Positions 38,909-46,638 of a stretch of 64,000 nucleotides of DNA are shown here, one piece after another. Under the pieces are notes generated by a model, which saw only the letters and a list, made by a program, of their open reading frames with translations, made no database searches and was not told the DNA's origin. Source of the stretch: Pseudomonas phenolilytica (GTDB lineage: Bacteria; Pseudomonadota; Gammaproteobacteria; Pseudomonadales; Pseudomonadaceae); contig NZ_CP058908.1 of the NCBI RefSeq assembly GCF_021432765.1, positions 3,558,001-3,622,000 of the forward strand, written 5' to 3'. Positions within the stretch are counted from its first letter, which is position 1. Every line of letters begins with the position of its first letter. Both the position numbers and the translations under genes were made by a program.

Positions 38909-40510
38909 TCAGGCGTCGCCGGCGATGGTCTGCGCGGCGCGACGACCGTTGAGGATGCAGTTGGAGAGAAAGGTGCCTTCCAGCGAACGGATGCCGCTGA
39001 TGCCACCGCCGCCGAAGCCGGCTGCCTCGCCGGCCGCATACAGGCCGGGCACGGGCTCGCCGTGGCCATCGAGCACCCGTGAATGCAGGTCGGTGAGCAT
39101 CCCGCCCATGCTCTTGCGGCTGATCAGCCGGGTGCGGATGGCGATCAGCGGGCCGCTGCCGGCATCGTGGATCGGTCGTGGCGCGCAGGTGCGGACCCGG
39201 TCGCCGCGCCACTGGCGCAACTGCTGCAGGCGGCGCAGCTGTTCGTCGTTGTACAGCGCCGGACCACGACGGATGCCGGCGTCGTAGCGCGCCAGCGTGG
39301 CCGCCAGCAGGTCCTGGTCGAGTCGGCCGTCACCAGCCAGCGCAGCCATCTTCGCGGCCAGTTGCGGCAGCGTGTCGGCGGCCAGCACATCCGGGCAACG
39401 CTCGACCATCCAGCGCACCAGCTCGCGGTTGCCGGTGGCGAGCTGCCAGAGCAGCGGCAACAGCCTGCGGTCGCGAAAATGCGGGTTGCTGTCGGTGCCG
39501 GAAATCGCCAGCTCCTTGATCGCGATGCGCCAGTTGAGCAGCTGCCAGCCGTACTGGCCGGGCAAGTGGCCGATGCGCTTGCACTGGTCATGGGTATCGA
39601 AACCACCTACCAGCGGCTGCGGGCCGATGCGTTGGCCGCGGGCATCGAGCCACAGCGCCGAGCGCGAGGGAATCAGGCTCAGCCCATGCTGCGGATACTG
39701 CGGCTCGGGATGGGCGATGCCGGCGGCGTAGTTCCACATCCGTCCGAGCTTGACCACCTGGCCACCGGCCGCCTGCACTTGCGCATGCAGTTCGCCGTCG
39801 GCGCGCGGGTCGGTGCCGTTGAGGATGTTCTCCGGGTACGGGCCGTACAGCGGGTCCCAGTGCTGGCGGACCTTGGCCAGGTCGCCATTGATGCCGCCGC
39901 TGCACAGCACCACATGCTCGGCGTCGATGCGAAACTCGCCCGCGTCGCTGCGGCCGTGGCAGCCCACCACGGCCCCGTTGCGCGTTTCCAGGCCTAGCAC
40001 GCGATGCTCGAACAGGCAGCTCAGGCCAGTATGCTCGAACATCCGCCGCGCCAGCGTCTGCGCCACGCCGCGGCCGCAGCCCCAGGCGACGTGATAGCGC
40101 GGCAGCGCGTTGCCGTCACCGAAATTGCCGCGCTCGACCCACTGCACCGCCGGGAAGAAGCTCACGCCGCGCTGGCGCAGCCAGTCGTAGATGTCCGCCT
40201 TGTTGCGCTCGGCATAGTGCTCGGCCCAGCGCCGCCCCCAGTGGTCGTCGGCGTCGAAGGCGGCTACCCGTAGCCAGTCCTCCAGCAGCAGCTCGGGCGA
40301 ATCCTGCACCTTGTTGCGCCGCTGTTCCGGCGTGCCGCAGAGCAACATGCCACCGAACGCATCGTTGGCCTGACCGCCGCACTGACTGCGCGGCGCGGCG
40401 TCCAGCAGCAGCACCTGGCAGCCACGTTCGAGCAGTTCCAGCGCCGTGCTGATGCCGGCCAGCCCCGCGCCGATCACCAGGGTTTCACAACGATGATGCG
40501 TAGGCTGCAT
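38909..40510 (-). CDS. FAD-binding dehydrogenase (fumarate reductase/KstD-like)
   Basis: This 533-aa flavoprotein begins with the Rossmann motif ETLVIGAGLAGISTALELLERG and ends with LYAAGEAAGFGGGGISGIR, the pattern of the fumarate reductase/3-ketosteroid dehydrogenase fold. An active-site type Arg segment RTRLISRKSMGG lies near 460. There is no signal peptide, haem motif or Tat motif, so it is cytoplasmic. It is the first gene of a three-gene operon and divergent from an AraC-type regulator 134 bases away. Substrate is unknown. Confidence 0.78.
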   Translation of the reverse strand: MQPTHHRCETLVIGAGLAGISTALELLERGCQVLLLDAAPRSQCGGQANDAFGGMLLCGTPEQRRNKVQDSPELLLEDWLRVAAFDADDHWGRRWAEHYAERNKADIYDWLRQRGVSFFPAVQWVERGNFGDGNALPRYHVAWGCGRGVAQTLARRMFEHTGLSCLFEHRVLGLETRNGAVVGCHGRSDAGEFRIDAEHVVLCSGGINGDLAKVRQHWDPLYGPYPENILNGTDPRADGELHAQVQAAGGQVVKLGRMWNYAAGIAHPEPQYPQHGLSLIPSRSALWLDARGQRIGPQPLVGGFDTHDQCKRIGHLPGQYGWQLLNWRIAIKELAISGTDSNPHFRDRRLLPLLWQLATGNRELVRWMVERCPDVLAADTLPQLAAKMAALAGDGRLDQDLLAATLARYDAGIRRGPALYNDEQLRRLQQLRQWRGDRVRTCAPRPIHDAGSGPLIAIRTRLISRKSMGGMLTDLHSRVLDGHGEPVPGLYAAGEAAGFGGGGISGIRSLEGTFLSNCILNGRRAAQTIAGDA

Positions 40511-40643
40511 GTCCGGCCTCCTGGCAGAAGTGCGATTCGATGCCCCCAGCCTAGGCAAGCGCCGCGTCGGCAGCCTGACTTTTCACGAATGCCTGGTTGA
40601 CATATTGCGAATCCACGCCCGCAATGCCCCCGTCGCCCAACGG

Positions 40644-41657
40644 ATGCCGAACATGACCCAGATCGCCCGCAGCGCCGTGTTCATCGGCTTCGACAGCCTG
40701 TGCCGGCGCTACGACCTGAATCCGCACGAGCTGCTGCGCCGCTGCGATCTCGACCCTCTGGTGCTGCGCCGGCCGGATCTGTACGTGCCCTACGCCAGCT
40801 TCGCCCGCGCGCTCAACCTTGCCGCCGCCGAGGGACCGGCGCCCAGCTTCGGCCTGCAGTTGAGCGAGTATCACGACTACCTGGTGTTCGGCCCGTTCGG
40901 CCTGCTGCTGGCACAGGCCGAGAGTTTCGCCGAGGTGCTCAAGCTCACCCAGCAATACGTGCATTTGCATGCGCAGGGCATCGCCCTGCATCTGCACAGC
41001 GAAGGCGACCGACTGCGTGTCGAATACCGCCTGCAGCTGCACGATGCAGTGGACCTGCGCCAGCTGCGCGAGCTGGGCCTGGGGGTGATGCAACGAACCA
41101 TGACCGGCCTGTTCGGCGCCGGCTGGCAACCTCGCGAGCTGCTGGTCGGCCACGCGGCGGTGGGCGAGCCTGCCGACTACGCGCGGGTATTTCCCTGCCC
41201 GGTGCGGTTCGAGCAGCGCAGCAGCGGCTTCGTCACCGACAGCGGCATCTTCGACCTGCGTCCGCTGGAGCAGCGGCATCAGCTCAAGTCGCATTTGATC
41301 GAGCAGTACCATCACAACCGGCACTTGCCGACCGACCTCGCCGAGCAAATCCGCTACGTGTTGCAGTCGATCCTCTCCACCGGCGAGGCGCGGCTGGACG
41401 TGGTCGCGCGCCTGCTCGGTCAGCATCCGCGCAGCCTGCAGATTGCCTTGCAGCGCGACGGGCACAGCTTTCGCGGGCTGCTCGACCAGGTGCGCTATGC
41501 CGAGGCGCGCCACCAGCTGCGGCTGTCCGCCCAGTCGATCACCGATCTCGCGCTGCACCTGGGCTACGCTGACGAAACGGCGTTTTCCCGCGCATTCAAG
41601 CGCTGGAGCGGGATGGCACCGCAGCTGTGGCGCAAGGGCAACTTCGACGTCAGCTGA
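40644..41657 (+). CDS. AraC-family transcriptional regulator
   Basis: This 337-aa protein has the N-terminal ligand-binding domain of the OruR/ArgR-like 'Arabinose_bd' group, seen in GLQLSEYHDYLVFGPFGLLLAQAESF. Its C-terminal AraC double helix-turn-helix has SLQIALQRDGHSFRGLLDQVRYAEAR and SITDLALHLGYADETAFSRAFKRWSG. It is divergent from the FAD/ThDP/FMN operon and is the obvious candidate activator. Starts at 40644 or 40653 are both possible; neither has a strong ribosome-binding site. Confidence 0.85.
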   Translation: MPNMTQIARSAVFIGFDSLCRRYDLNPHELLRRCDLDPLVLRRPDLYVPYASFARALNLAAAEGPAPSFGLQLSEYHDYLVFGPFGLLLAQAESFAEVLKLTQQYVHLHAQGIALHLHSEGDRLRVEYRLQLHDAVDLRQLRELGLGVMQRTMTGLFGAGWQPRELLVGHAAVGEPADYARVFPCPVRFEQRSSGFVTDSGIFDLRPLEQRHQLKSHLIEQYHHNRHLPTDLAEQIRYVLQSILSTGEARLDVVARLLGQHPRSLQIALQRDGHSFRGLLDQVRYAEARHQLRLSAQSITDLALHLGYADETAFSRAFKRWSGMAPQLWRKGNFDVS

Positions 41658-41718
41658 ACGCTCTCGAAGCGCCACGGCAGCTGTTAAGCTCGCCGTCACC
41701 CATTCGGAGGAACCACCC

Positions 41719-42390
41719 ATGCTTCGCATCGCCACCTTTGCCGCCGGCCTGCTGCTGTCTGCCGGCGCCTTTGCCCTGTCGCTCTCGGACCTGACCCAGA
41801 GCGACGCCAGCGCCGGCCTCAAGGATGCCCTCAGCCAGGGCGCCAAGGTTGCGGTGCAGCAGCTCGGCCGCCCAGGCGGCTTCAGCAGCGACCCGGATGT
41901 GCGCATCGAATTGCCGGGCAACATCGGCAAGGCCTCACGCATGCTGAAGATGCTCGGCATGGGCGCGCAGGTCGAACAGCTGGAAAACAGCATGAACCTC
42001 GCCGCCGAGAAGGCCGTACCGGAAGCCCAGCAGTTGCTGCTGGATGCCGTGCGCAAGATGACCGTGCAGGATGCCAAGGCGATTCTCGCCGGCGGTGACG
42101 ACTCGGCTACCCAATACCTGAACAAGTCCAGCCGCGAGCAGATCCGCGCCAAGTTCCTGCCCATCGTCAAGCAGGCCACCGATCAGGTCGGCCTCGCGCA
42201 GCAATACAACGCGGTGGCGGCGAAGGTGCCGACCGGCCTGTCCGGCGGTTACGCCAATATCGAAAGTTATGTGACCGAGCAGGCGCTGGACGGCCTGTTC
42301 ACGGTGATCGCCGAGCAGGAAGCGAGCATCCGCAAGAATCCGGCCGCAGCGGCCACCAGCCTGGCGAAGAAGGTGTTCGGCGTTCTTTGA
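41719..42390 (+). CDS. DUF4197 exported protein
   Basis: This 223-aa protein has a signal peptide (about 1-20, ending AFA) and the DUF4197 domain, recognised from LSDLTQSDASAGLKDALSQG, IELPGNIGKASRMLKMLGMG and the closing LDGLFTVIAEQEASIRKNPA. Function is unknown; such proteins are widespread in proteobacterial envelopes. It has a GGAGG ribosome-binding site. A UUCG-loop hairpin terminator follows 25 bases after the stop. Confidence 0.85.
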   Translation: MLRIATFAAGLLLSAGAFALSLSDLTQSDASAGLKDALSQGAKVAVQQLGRPGGFSSDPDVRIELPGNIGKASRMLKMLGMGAQVEQLENSMNLAAEKAVPEAQQLLLDAVRKMTVQDAKAILAGGDDSATQYLNKSSREQIRAKFLPIVKQATDQVGLAQQYNAVAAKVPTGLSGGYANIESYVTEQALDGLFTVIAEQEASIRKNPAAAATSLAKKVFGVL

Positions 42391-42415
42391 TTCGTCCTAC
42401 CGAGTCGCCAACCGC

Positions 42416-42437
42416 GTGGATGGCTTCGGCCATCCAC
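42416..42437 (+). terminator. UUCG-tetraloop hairpin after DUF4197
   Basis: GTGGATGGC (42416-42424) and GCCATCCAC (42429-42437) form a perfect 9-bp stem closed by C(TTCG)G, an unusually stable tetraloop. It sits 25 bases after the DUF4197 stop. No T-run follows. Confidence 0.65.
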
Positions 42438-42489
42438 CCTACCTTCATCACCCGCCGTAGGGTGGAAAACGCGCGCAGCGCTTTTCCAC
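42434..42489. repeat. Nested intergenic inverted repeats
   Basis: CCACCCTAC (42434-42442) pairs with GTAGGGTGG (42457-42465). The second arm runs into a hairpin GTGGAAAA-C-GCGC / GCGC-TTTTCCAC (42462-42489) with a 3-base loop and one bulge. The GTGGAAAACG...TTTTCCACGC sequence repeats the element at 561-587. It lies between the convergent DUF4197 and dsbG genes. Confidence 0.65.
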
Positions 42490-42507
42490 GCATCCCCTAG
42501 CGCTGCC

Positions 42508-43275
42508 TCAGCGCGGCCCCATGATCGTTTCCAGTACATCCGGCTGCGGTGCACCCTGGTGCTGTTGCAGCCGGCCGTTGGCGTCGAGGTAGAAGATCGC
42601 CGGCGTGGCCTGGGCGCCCAGCTCGCTCATCAGCATCAGGTTGTCGGTGAGCTGTTTTTCCAGCGCTGCGGGAATCTTCTCCAACGGCTTCAGCTTGCTC
42701 GCCTTGCCGGCCGCCTCGTGCTCGTTGAGCGCTGCCTGCGGATCCTTGGCGCTGAGCAGCGCGGCGGACTTGCCGGCGCTATCGGCGCGCAGCATGCCGA
42801 CCATGATGTGCCGCAGCTGTACCTTGCCGGACTCGACCCAGGGCCGCGCCTGCTTCCAGAACATGTTGCAGTACGGGCAGTTCGGATCGCTGAACATGTA
42901 GATGATGCGCGGCGCATCGGCCTTGCCGTCGGCGATCCAGGTGCTGTTCTCCATGCGCGTCCACATCTCCTTGGCGAGCGGTTCGTAGACCAGCTTCTCC
43001 AGGTGCGCGCGGGTCAGGTCCTCGCCCTTGGCATCGAGCAGGCTGCCGATCAGCACGTGCTCGCCATCGGCGGTCAGATAGAGCGCCATGCCCTGGCCGT
43101 TGTAGCGTGCGGCATAGCCTTTCATGCCACCGGGCGCATCGAAGCTGCCGACGACCTCGGCGCCACGCGCCTCGACGGCCTTGATCGCCTCCGGCAGTTC
43201 CTCGGCCTGAGCCACGGACAGGGCCAGCAGGCTGGCGCCCGCCAGCAGGTAAGGTAACGGCTTGAATCGAATCAC
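42508..43275 (-). CDS. dsbG: Thiol:disulfide isomerase DsbG
   Basis: This 255-aa periplasmic protein has a signal peptide (1-24), an N-terminal dimerisation domain and a thioredoxin domain with active site C133-P-Y-C136 in FSDPNCPYCNMFW. CPYC is the DsbG version; DsbC has CGYC. A cis-Pro loop is visible in AQATPAIFYLDANG. It repairs or protects cysteines in exported proteins and is reduced by DsbD, encoded in the same operon. The start is GTG at 43275, with GAGGA upstream; it overlaps the previous gene by four bases. Confidence 0.9.
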   Translation of the reverse strand: MIRFKPLPYLLAGASLLALSVAQAEELPEAIKAVEARGAEVVGSFDAPGGMKGYAARYNGQGMALYLTADGEHVLIGSLLDAKGEDLTRAHLEKLVYEPLAKEMWTRMENSTWIADGKADAPRIIYMFSDPNCPYCNMFWKQARPWVESGKVQLRHIMVGMLRADSAGKSAALLSAKDPQAALNEHEAAGKASKLKPLEKIPAALEKQLTDNLMLMSELGAQATPAIFYLDANGRLQQHQGAPQPDVLETIMGPR

Positions 43276-44090
43276 TGCACAGCATCCTCTTTCAGTTTTT
43301 CCAGCGCGCGCGCCAGGCTGGCGTGCGAGAGTTCGCCGAGATGGCTGCCGATCTGGCGGCCATCGGCGTTGTAGAACAGCGTGGTCGGCAGTGCCGTGGA
43401 GCCCACGTGCTGGCCGAGACGCCCGCCGCTGTCGAGCAGGACGTTGTCCAGCGTCAGCCCTGCGGTTTCCAAGAAGCGGCCGATCTCGCCTTCGCCTTCG
43501 CCCTGATTGACAAAGAGGAACAGCGTGTCGCTTTCGCGCGCCTGCGCCTCGGCGAGCACCGGCATCTCGCGCCGACACGGCGGACACCAGGTCGCCCAGA
43601 GATTGACCACCAGCGGCTGCCCGGCGTAATCCTCCAGCGCCACCGAGCGACCCTGGCTGTCGCGCAGGGCCATTTCCGGCAGGCGCGTGCCTTGCTCGAG
43701 GGAATGCCAGGCCAGATTACTGAAGCCCCAGCTGAGGACGCCCACCGTGAGCGCGATGCCCAGCGGCTTGCGCAGTTCGCGGTCGCGCCAGCTCCACCAG
43801 ATGCCGAGCGCCAGCGCGGCGAACAGCCCCGGCCAGGCGATGAAGCCTCCGTCGCGGATATCGATGACGCTCAGCCAGTCATCCTGGTAGTACGCCCAGT
43901 ACATCGCGACAAAGGCCAGGCGAGCCACGAACAGCGCCACCAGCAGCAGGCGAAACAGCTGCCGCTCCGGGTTGCGCTCACTGCGCCGGCCAACCCACCA
44001 GCCGGTCAGGGTCGCCAGCAGCAGGCTGCCCAGCAGCAATACATGGGGCACCGCCAGGGCCAGCGGCCCGATATTCACAGTCAGCATCAA
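43272..44090 (-). CDS. Membrane-anchored TlpA-like thioredoxin, Lgt-like N-terminus
   Basis: This 272-aa protein has about four membrane segments in residues 1-125, with RDGGFIAWPGLFAALALGIW resembling a motif in prolipoprotein diacylglyceryl transferase. A TlpA/ResA-type thioredoxin domain follows (about 135-272) with active site C169-P-P-C172 in NLWATWCPPCRREMP and cis-Pro in STALPTTLFYNADG. The thioredoxin domain should face the periplasm. It overlaps dsbD and dsbG by four bases on each side, so it acts in the same reductive pathway. Whether the first half keeps any transferase activity is doubtful; it is too short for a full Lgt. Confidence 0.82.
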   Translation of the reverse strand: MMLTVNIGPLALAVPHVLLLGSLLLATLTGWWVGRRSERNPERQLFRLLLVALFVARLAFVAMYWAYYQDDWLSVIDIRDGGFIAWPGLFAALALGIWWSWRDRELRKPLGIALTVGVLSWGFSNLAWHSLEQGTRLPEMALRDSQGRSVALEDYAGQPLVVNLWATWCPPCRREMPVLAEAQARESDTLFLFVNQGEGEGEIGRFLETAGLTLDNVLLDSGGRLGQHVGSTALPTTLFYNADGRQIGSHLGELSHASLARALEKLKEDAVQ

Positions 44091-45823
44091 CCTTGCTCCC
44101 GGGTCTGGTTCCAGTTCTGCAGAAAGTCCCTGGCACCGACCTCGCCGGTGATGCGACGTTCACGGCGCTCCTCGCCATCCGGACCGATCCACAGCAGCGT
44201 CGGCGGGCCGAGCACCCGATAACGGTCCAGCAACTCGCGACTGGCGGCGTCGCTGCGGGTCACATCGGGGCGCAGCACGCGCACACCGTCCAGACTCGCC
44301 TGCACCTGGGCATTGCCGAAGACCTCCTTCTCCATGACCTTACAGGAGACGCACCAGTCGGCGTAGTAATCGATCAGCACCCACTGGCCCTGCGCCTTGG
44401 CTGCCGCCAGCTCACGATCCAGCACCGCCGGATCGCTGAAACCGAGCGCGTGGGATTCGACAGCCGCAGCCGTCGCCACGCCGCCGGCATAGATCGCCAG
44501 CGGCCGACGCGGATCATCCGCGCCGCCGGCCGCGCCGAGCAGCATCGCCGCGCCCCACAGCCCCAGCAGAACGCCGCTGGCCTGACAGAGCACGCGCTGG
44601 CGTTGCACTGCCTGCGCCACATGCAGCAAGGCGGTCGCGAGTACCACCAGCAGCGCGCCCCACAGGCCCAGCCACAGCCAGTCGGCCATCAACGGACGCG
44701 CGACGAACAGCGCTGCCGCGAGGAAGAGAAAGCCGAACACCACCTTCACGCGATTCATCCAGGCGCCCGGCTTGGGCAGAAAGCGCTGGCCAACCGTCAC
44801 CAGCAACAGCAGCGGCGTGCCGATGCCCAGGCCCAGCGCGAACAGCACCAGGCCACCCTGCAGCGCACTGCCGCTTTGTGCGATGAACAGCAGCGCGGCG
44901 GCCAGTGGCGCGGTCATGCAGGGGCCGACCAGCAGGCCGGAGAGCAAGCCCAGCGCGCCAGCCCCGGCGAGGCTGCCCCCGCGCTGGCGATCACCGACAC
45001 GCTGCAGGCGATCACGCAGCGCCACCGGCAATTGCAGCTCGAACAAACCGAACATTGGCAGCGCCAGCAGCACGAACAACACGGCGAAACTGGTCAGCAA
45101 CCAGGGTTGCTGCAGCGCCGCCTGCAGGTTGGCGCCGAGCAGCGCCGCCAGCACGCCAAGCCCGGCGTATACCAGCGCCATGCTGACCACGTAAGTCACC
45201 GCCAGGGCAAAACCACGGCGCGAGGTGGCACCGCTGCCGACCACGATGCCCGCCAGAATCGGCAGCATCGGCAGCGAACAGGGGGTGAAGGCCAGCAGCA
45301 GACCGAGGCCGAAGAACACCAGCAGGCTCCAGGCCAGTGCCTGATTTTCGAGGCCGCTGGCCAGCGCCTGATCTTCGGCCTGCCCGGAGGCTGCCGAGGC
45401 GATGCCGTCACCGCTCAGCGATACCTCACGGGTCTGCGGTGGATAGCAGAGCCCGGCATCGGCGCAGCCCTGCCAGCCGAGGCGCACACTGTTCTCCGCG
45501 CCTGGCGGGATCAGCAGTTCGAGACTGTCGCGGTAGATCTGCGAATCGCCGAAAAACTCGTCGCTGTAGGGCTCGCCCTCGGGCAGCGGCGGCTGGCGCT
45601 CCGGCGGTAGGCCGTCGAACCGCAGACGCTGCTGATAGAGGTAATAGCCCGGTGCGATCCGCCAGTGCAGCAGCGTCGCGCCGTTCTCCTGCGGGCTGAC
45701 CGTCAGCGCGAATGCCTCCTCCGCCGGCAGAAAATCACCCTGCGAGCCGCCGCCAAACAGCCCGCCGGCCGGCAGCGCCAATCCGGGCGCCAACAGAAAC
45801 AGCAGAAGAACCAATGTGCGCAT
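44087..45823 (-). CDS. dsbD: Thiol:disulfide interchange protein DsbD
   Basis: This 578-aa inner-membrane protein passes electrons from cytoplasmic thioredoxin to periplasmic DsbG/DsbC-like proteins. It has a signal peptide (LVLLLFLLAPGLALPAG), an N-terminal immunoglobulin-like domain with the Cys pair in GCADAGLCYPP, and an eight-segment membrane domain with CSLPMLPILAGIVVG and GPCMTAPLAAALLF. A C-terminal thioredoxin domain carries DWCVSCKVMEKEVF. I chose the ATG at 45823, directly before the signal peptide with AGGA upstream; an ATG 12 codons earlier is the alternative. It heads the dsbD-tlpA-dsbG operon. Confidence 0.92.
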   Translation of the reverse strand: MRTLVLLLFLLAPGLALPAGGLFGGGSQGDFLPAEEAFALTVSPQENGATLLHWRIAPGYYLYQQRLRFDGLPPERQPPLPEGEPYSDEFFGDSQIYRDSLELLIPPGAENSVRLGWQGCADAGLCYPPQTREVSLSGDGIASAASGQAEDQALASGLENQALAWSLLVFFGLGLLLAFTPCSLPMLPILAGIVVGSGATSRRGFALAVTYVVSMALVYAGLGVLAALLGANLQAALQQPWLLTSFAVLFVLLALPMFGLFELQLPVALRDRLQRVGDRQRGGSLAGAGALGLLSGLLVGPCMTAPLAAALLFIAQSGSALQGGLVLFALGLGIGTPLLLLVTVGQRFLPKPGAWMNRVKVVFGFLFLAAALFVARPLMADWLWLGLWGALLVVLATALLHVAQAVQRQRVLCQASGVLLGLWGAAMLLGAAGGADDPRRPLAIYAGGVATAAAVESHALGFSDPAVLDRELAAAKAQGQWVLIDYYADWCVSCKVMEKEVFGNAQVQASLDGVRVLRPDVTRSDAASRELLDRYRVLGPPTLLWIGPDGEERRERRITGEVGARDFLQNWNQTREQG

Positions 45824-45870
45824 GAGAGTCCTGGCCGAGAAATGACTGCCGCGCAGCATGCCGGGGCGGG

Positions 45871-45920
45871 ATTAACGCGCCATTAACGCCATGGCACGGG
45901 CTGCATAACGCTGCCTTAAT
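45871..45920. promoter_or_regulatory. Eleven-base direct repeats between dsbD and the response regulator
   Basis: ATTAACG units start at 45871 and 45882, and related CATAACG and CTTAATC units start at 45904 and 45915. Both pairs are spaced 11 bases. This is the half-site spacing used by QseB/PmrA-type regulators, whose boxes are TTAA-like direct repeats. The block lies in the divergent promoter region, so it could control the dsb operon and the regulator's own gene. Confidence 0.55.
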
Positions 45921-45960
45921 CGCTAAGGTCCACCCTTGAGCTTTTTCTACGGACCCTCCC

Positions 45961-46638
45961 ATGCACGTGCTGCTTGCCGAAGACGACGCGCTGATCGCCA
46001 GCGGTATCGTCGCCGGGCTCAACGCCCAGGGCCTGATCGTCGACCATGCCGCGACCGCGGCGGCTGCCGAAGCCCTGTTGCGCGCGGCGCACTTCGATGT
46101 GCTGATCCTCGACCTCGGCCTGCCCGACGAAGACGGCATCGCCCTGCTGCGCCGCCTGCGCCAGCAGGGCCTGGAGCTGCCGGTGCTGGTGCTCACCGCG
46201 CGCGATGCGGTCAGCGACCGGGTCACCGGCCTGCAGGCGGGTGCCGACGATTACCTGCTCAAGCCCTTCGACCTGCGCGAGCTGGCCGCGCGCTTGCACA
46301 CGCTGATGCGGCGCATGTCCGGGCGCAGCGTCAACCTCATCGAGCATGGTCGGCTGAGCTACGACCCAAGCCGCTGCGAAGCACGCCTGGACGGCCGCCT
46401 CGTCGACCTGTCGCGCCGCGAACAGGCACTGCTGCAGGCACTGCTCAACAATCAGGGCCGGGTGCTCAGCAGCGAGCAGCTCAAGGACGCGGTCTACGGT
46501 TTTGCCGATGATGTCGAGAGCAATGCCCTCAACGTGCATATCCACCACCTGCGGCGCAAGCTCGGCAGCGGCATCGTCGAAACCGTGCGCGGCCTCGGCT
46601 ACCGCCTCGGCCCGGCAGGCGACGAGGACGCGTCATGA
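45961..46638 (+). CDS. Response regulator, QseB/PmrA subfamily
   Basis: This 225-aa OmpR-class regulator has a receiver domain with phosphoacceptor D51 (VLILDLGLPDEDG), the LTARD and LLKPFDLRELAARL signatures, and a C-terminal winged helix (LSRREQALLQALLNNQGRVL, HIHHLRRKLG). Its neighbour encodes the partner kinase with a four-base overlap. It is divergent from dsbD-tlpA-dsbG, matching the arrangement I recall as PA2476-PA2480 in P. aeruginosa. Regulation of the dsb genes is a reasonable inference. Confidence 0.9.
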   Translation: MHVLLAEDDALIASGIVAGLNAQGLIVDHAATAAAAEALLRAAHFDVLILDLGLPDEDGIALLRRLRQQGLELPVLVLTARDAVSDRVTGLQAGADDYLLKPFDLRELAARLHTLMRRMSGRSVNLIEHGRLSYDPSRCEARLDGRLVDLSRREQALLQALLNNQGRVLSSEQLKDAVYGFADDVESNALNVHIHHLRRKLGSGIVETVRGLGYRLGPAGDEDAS

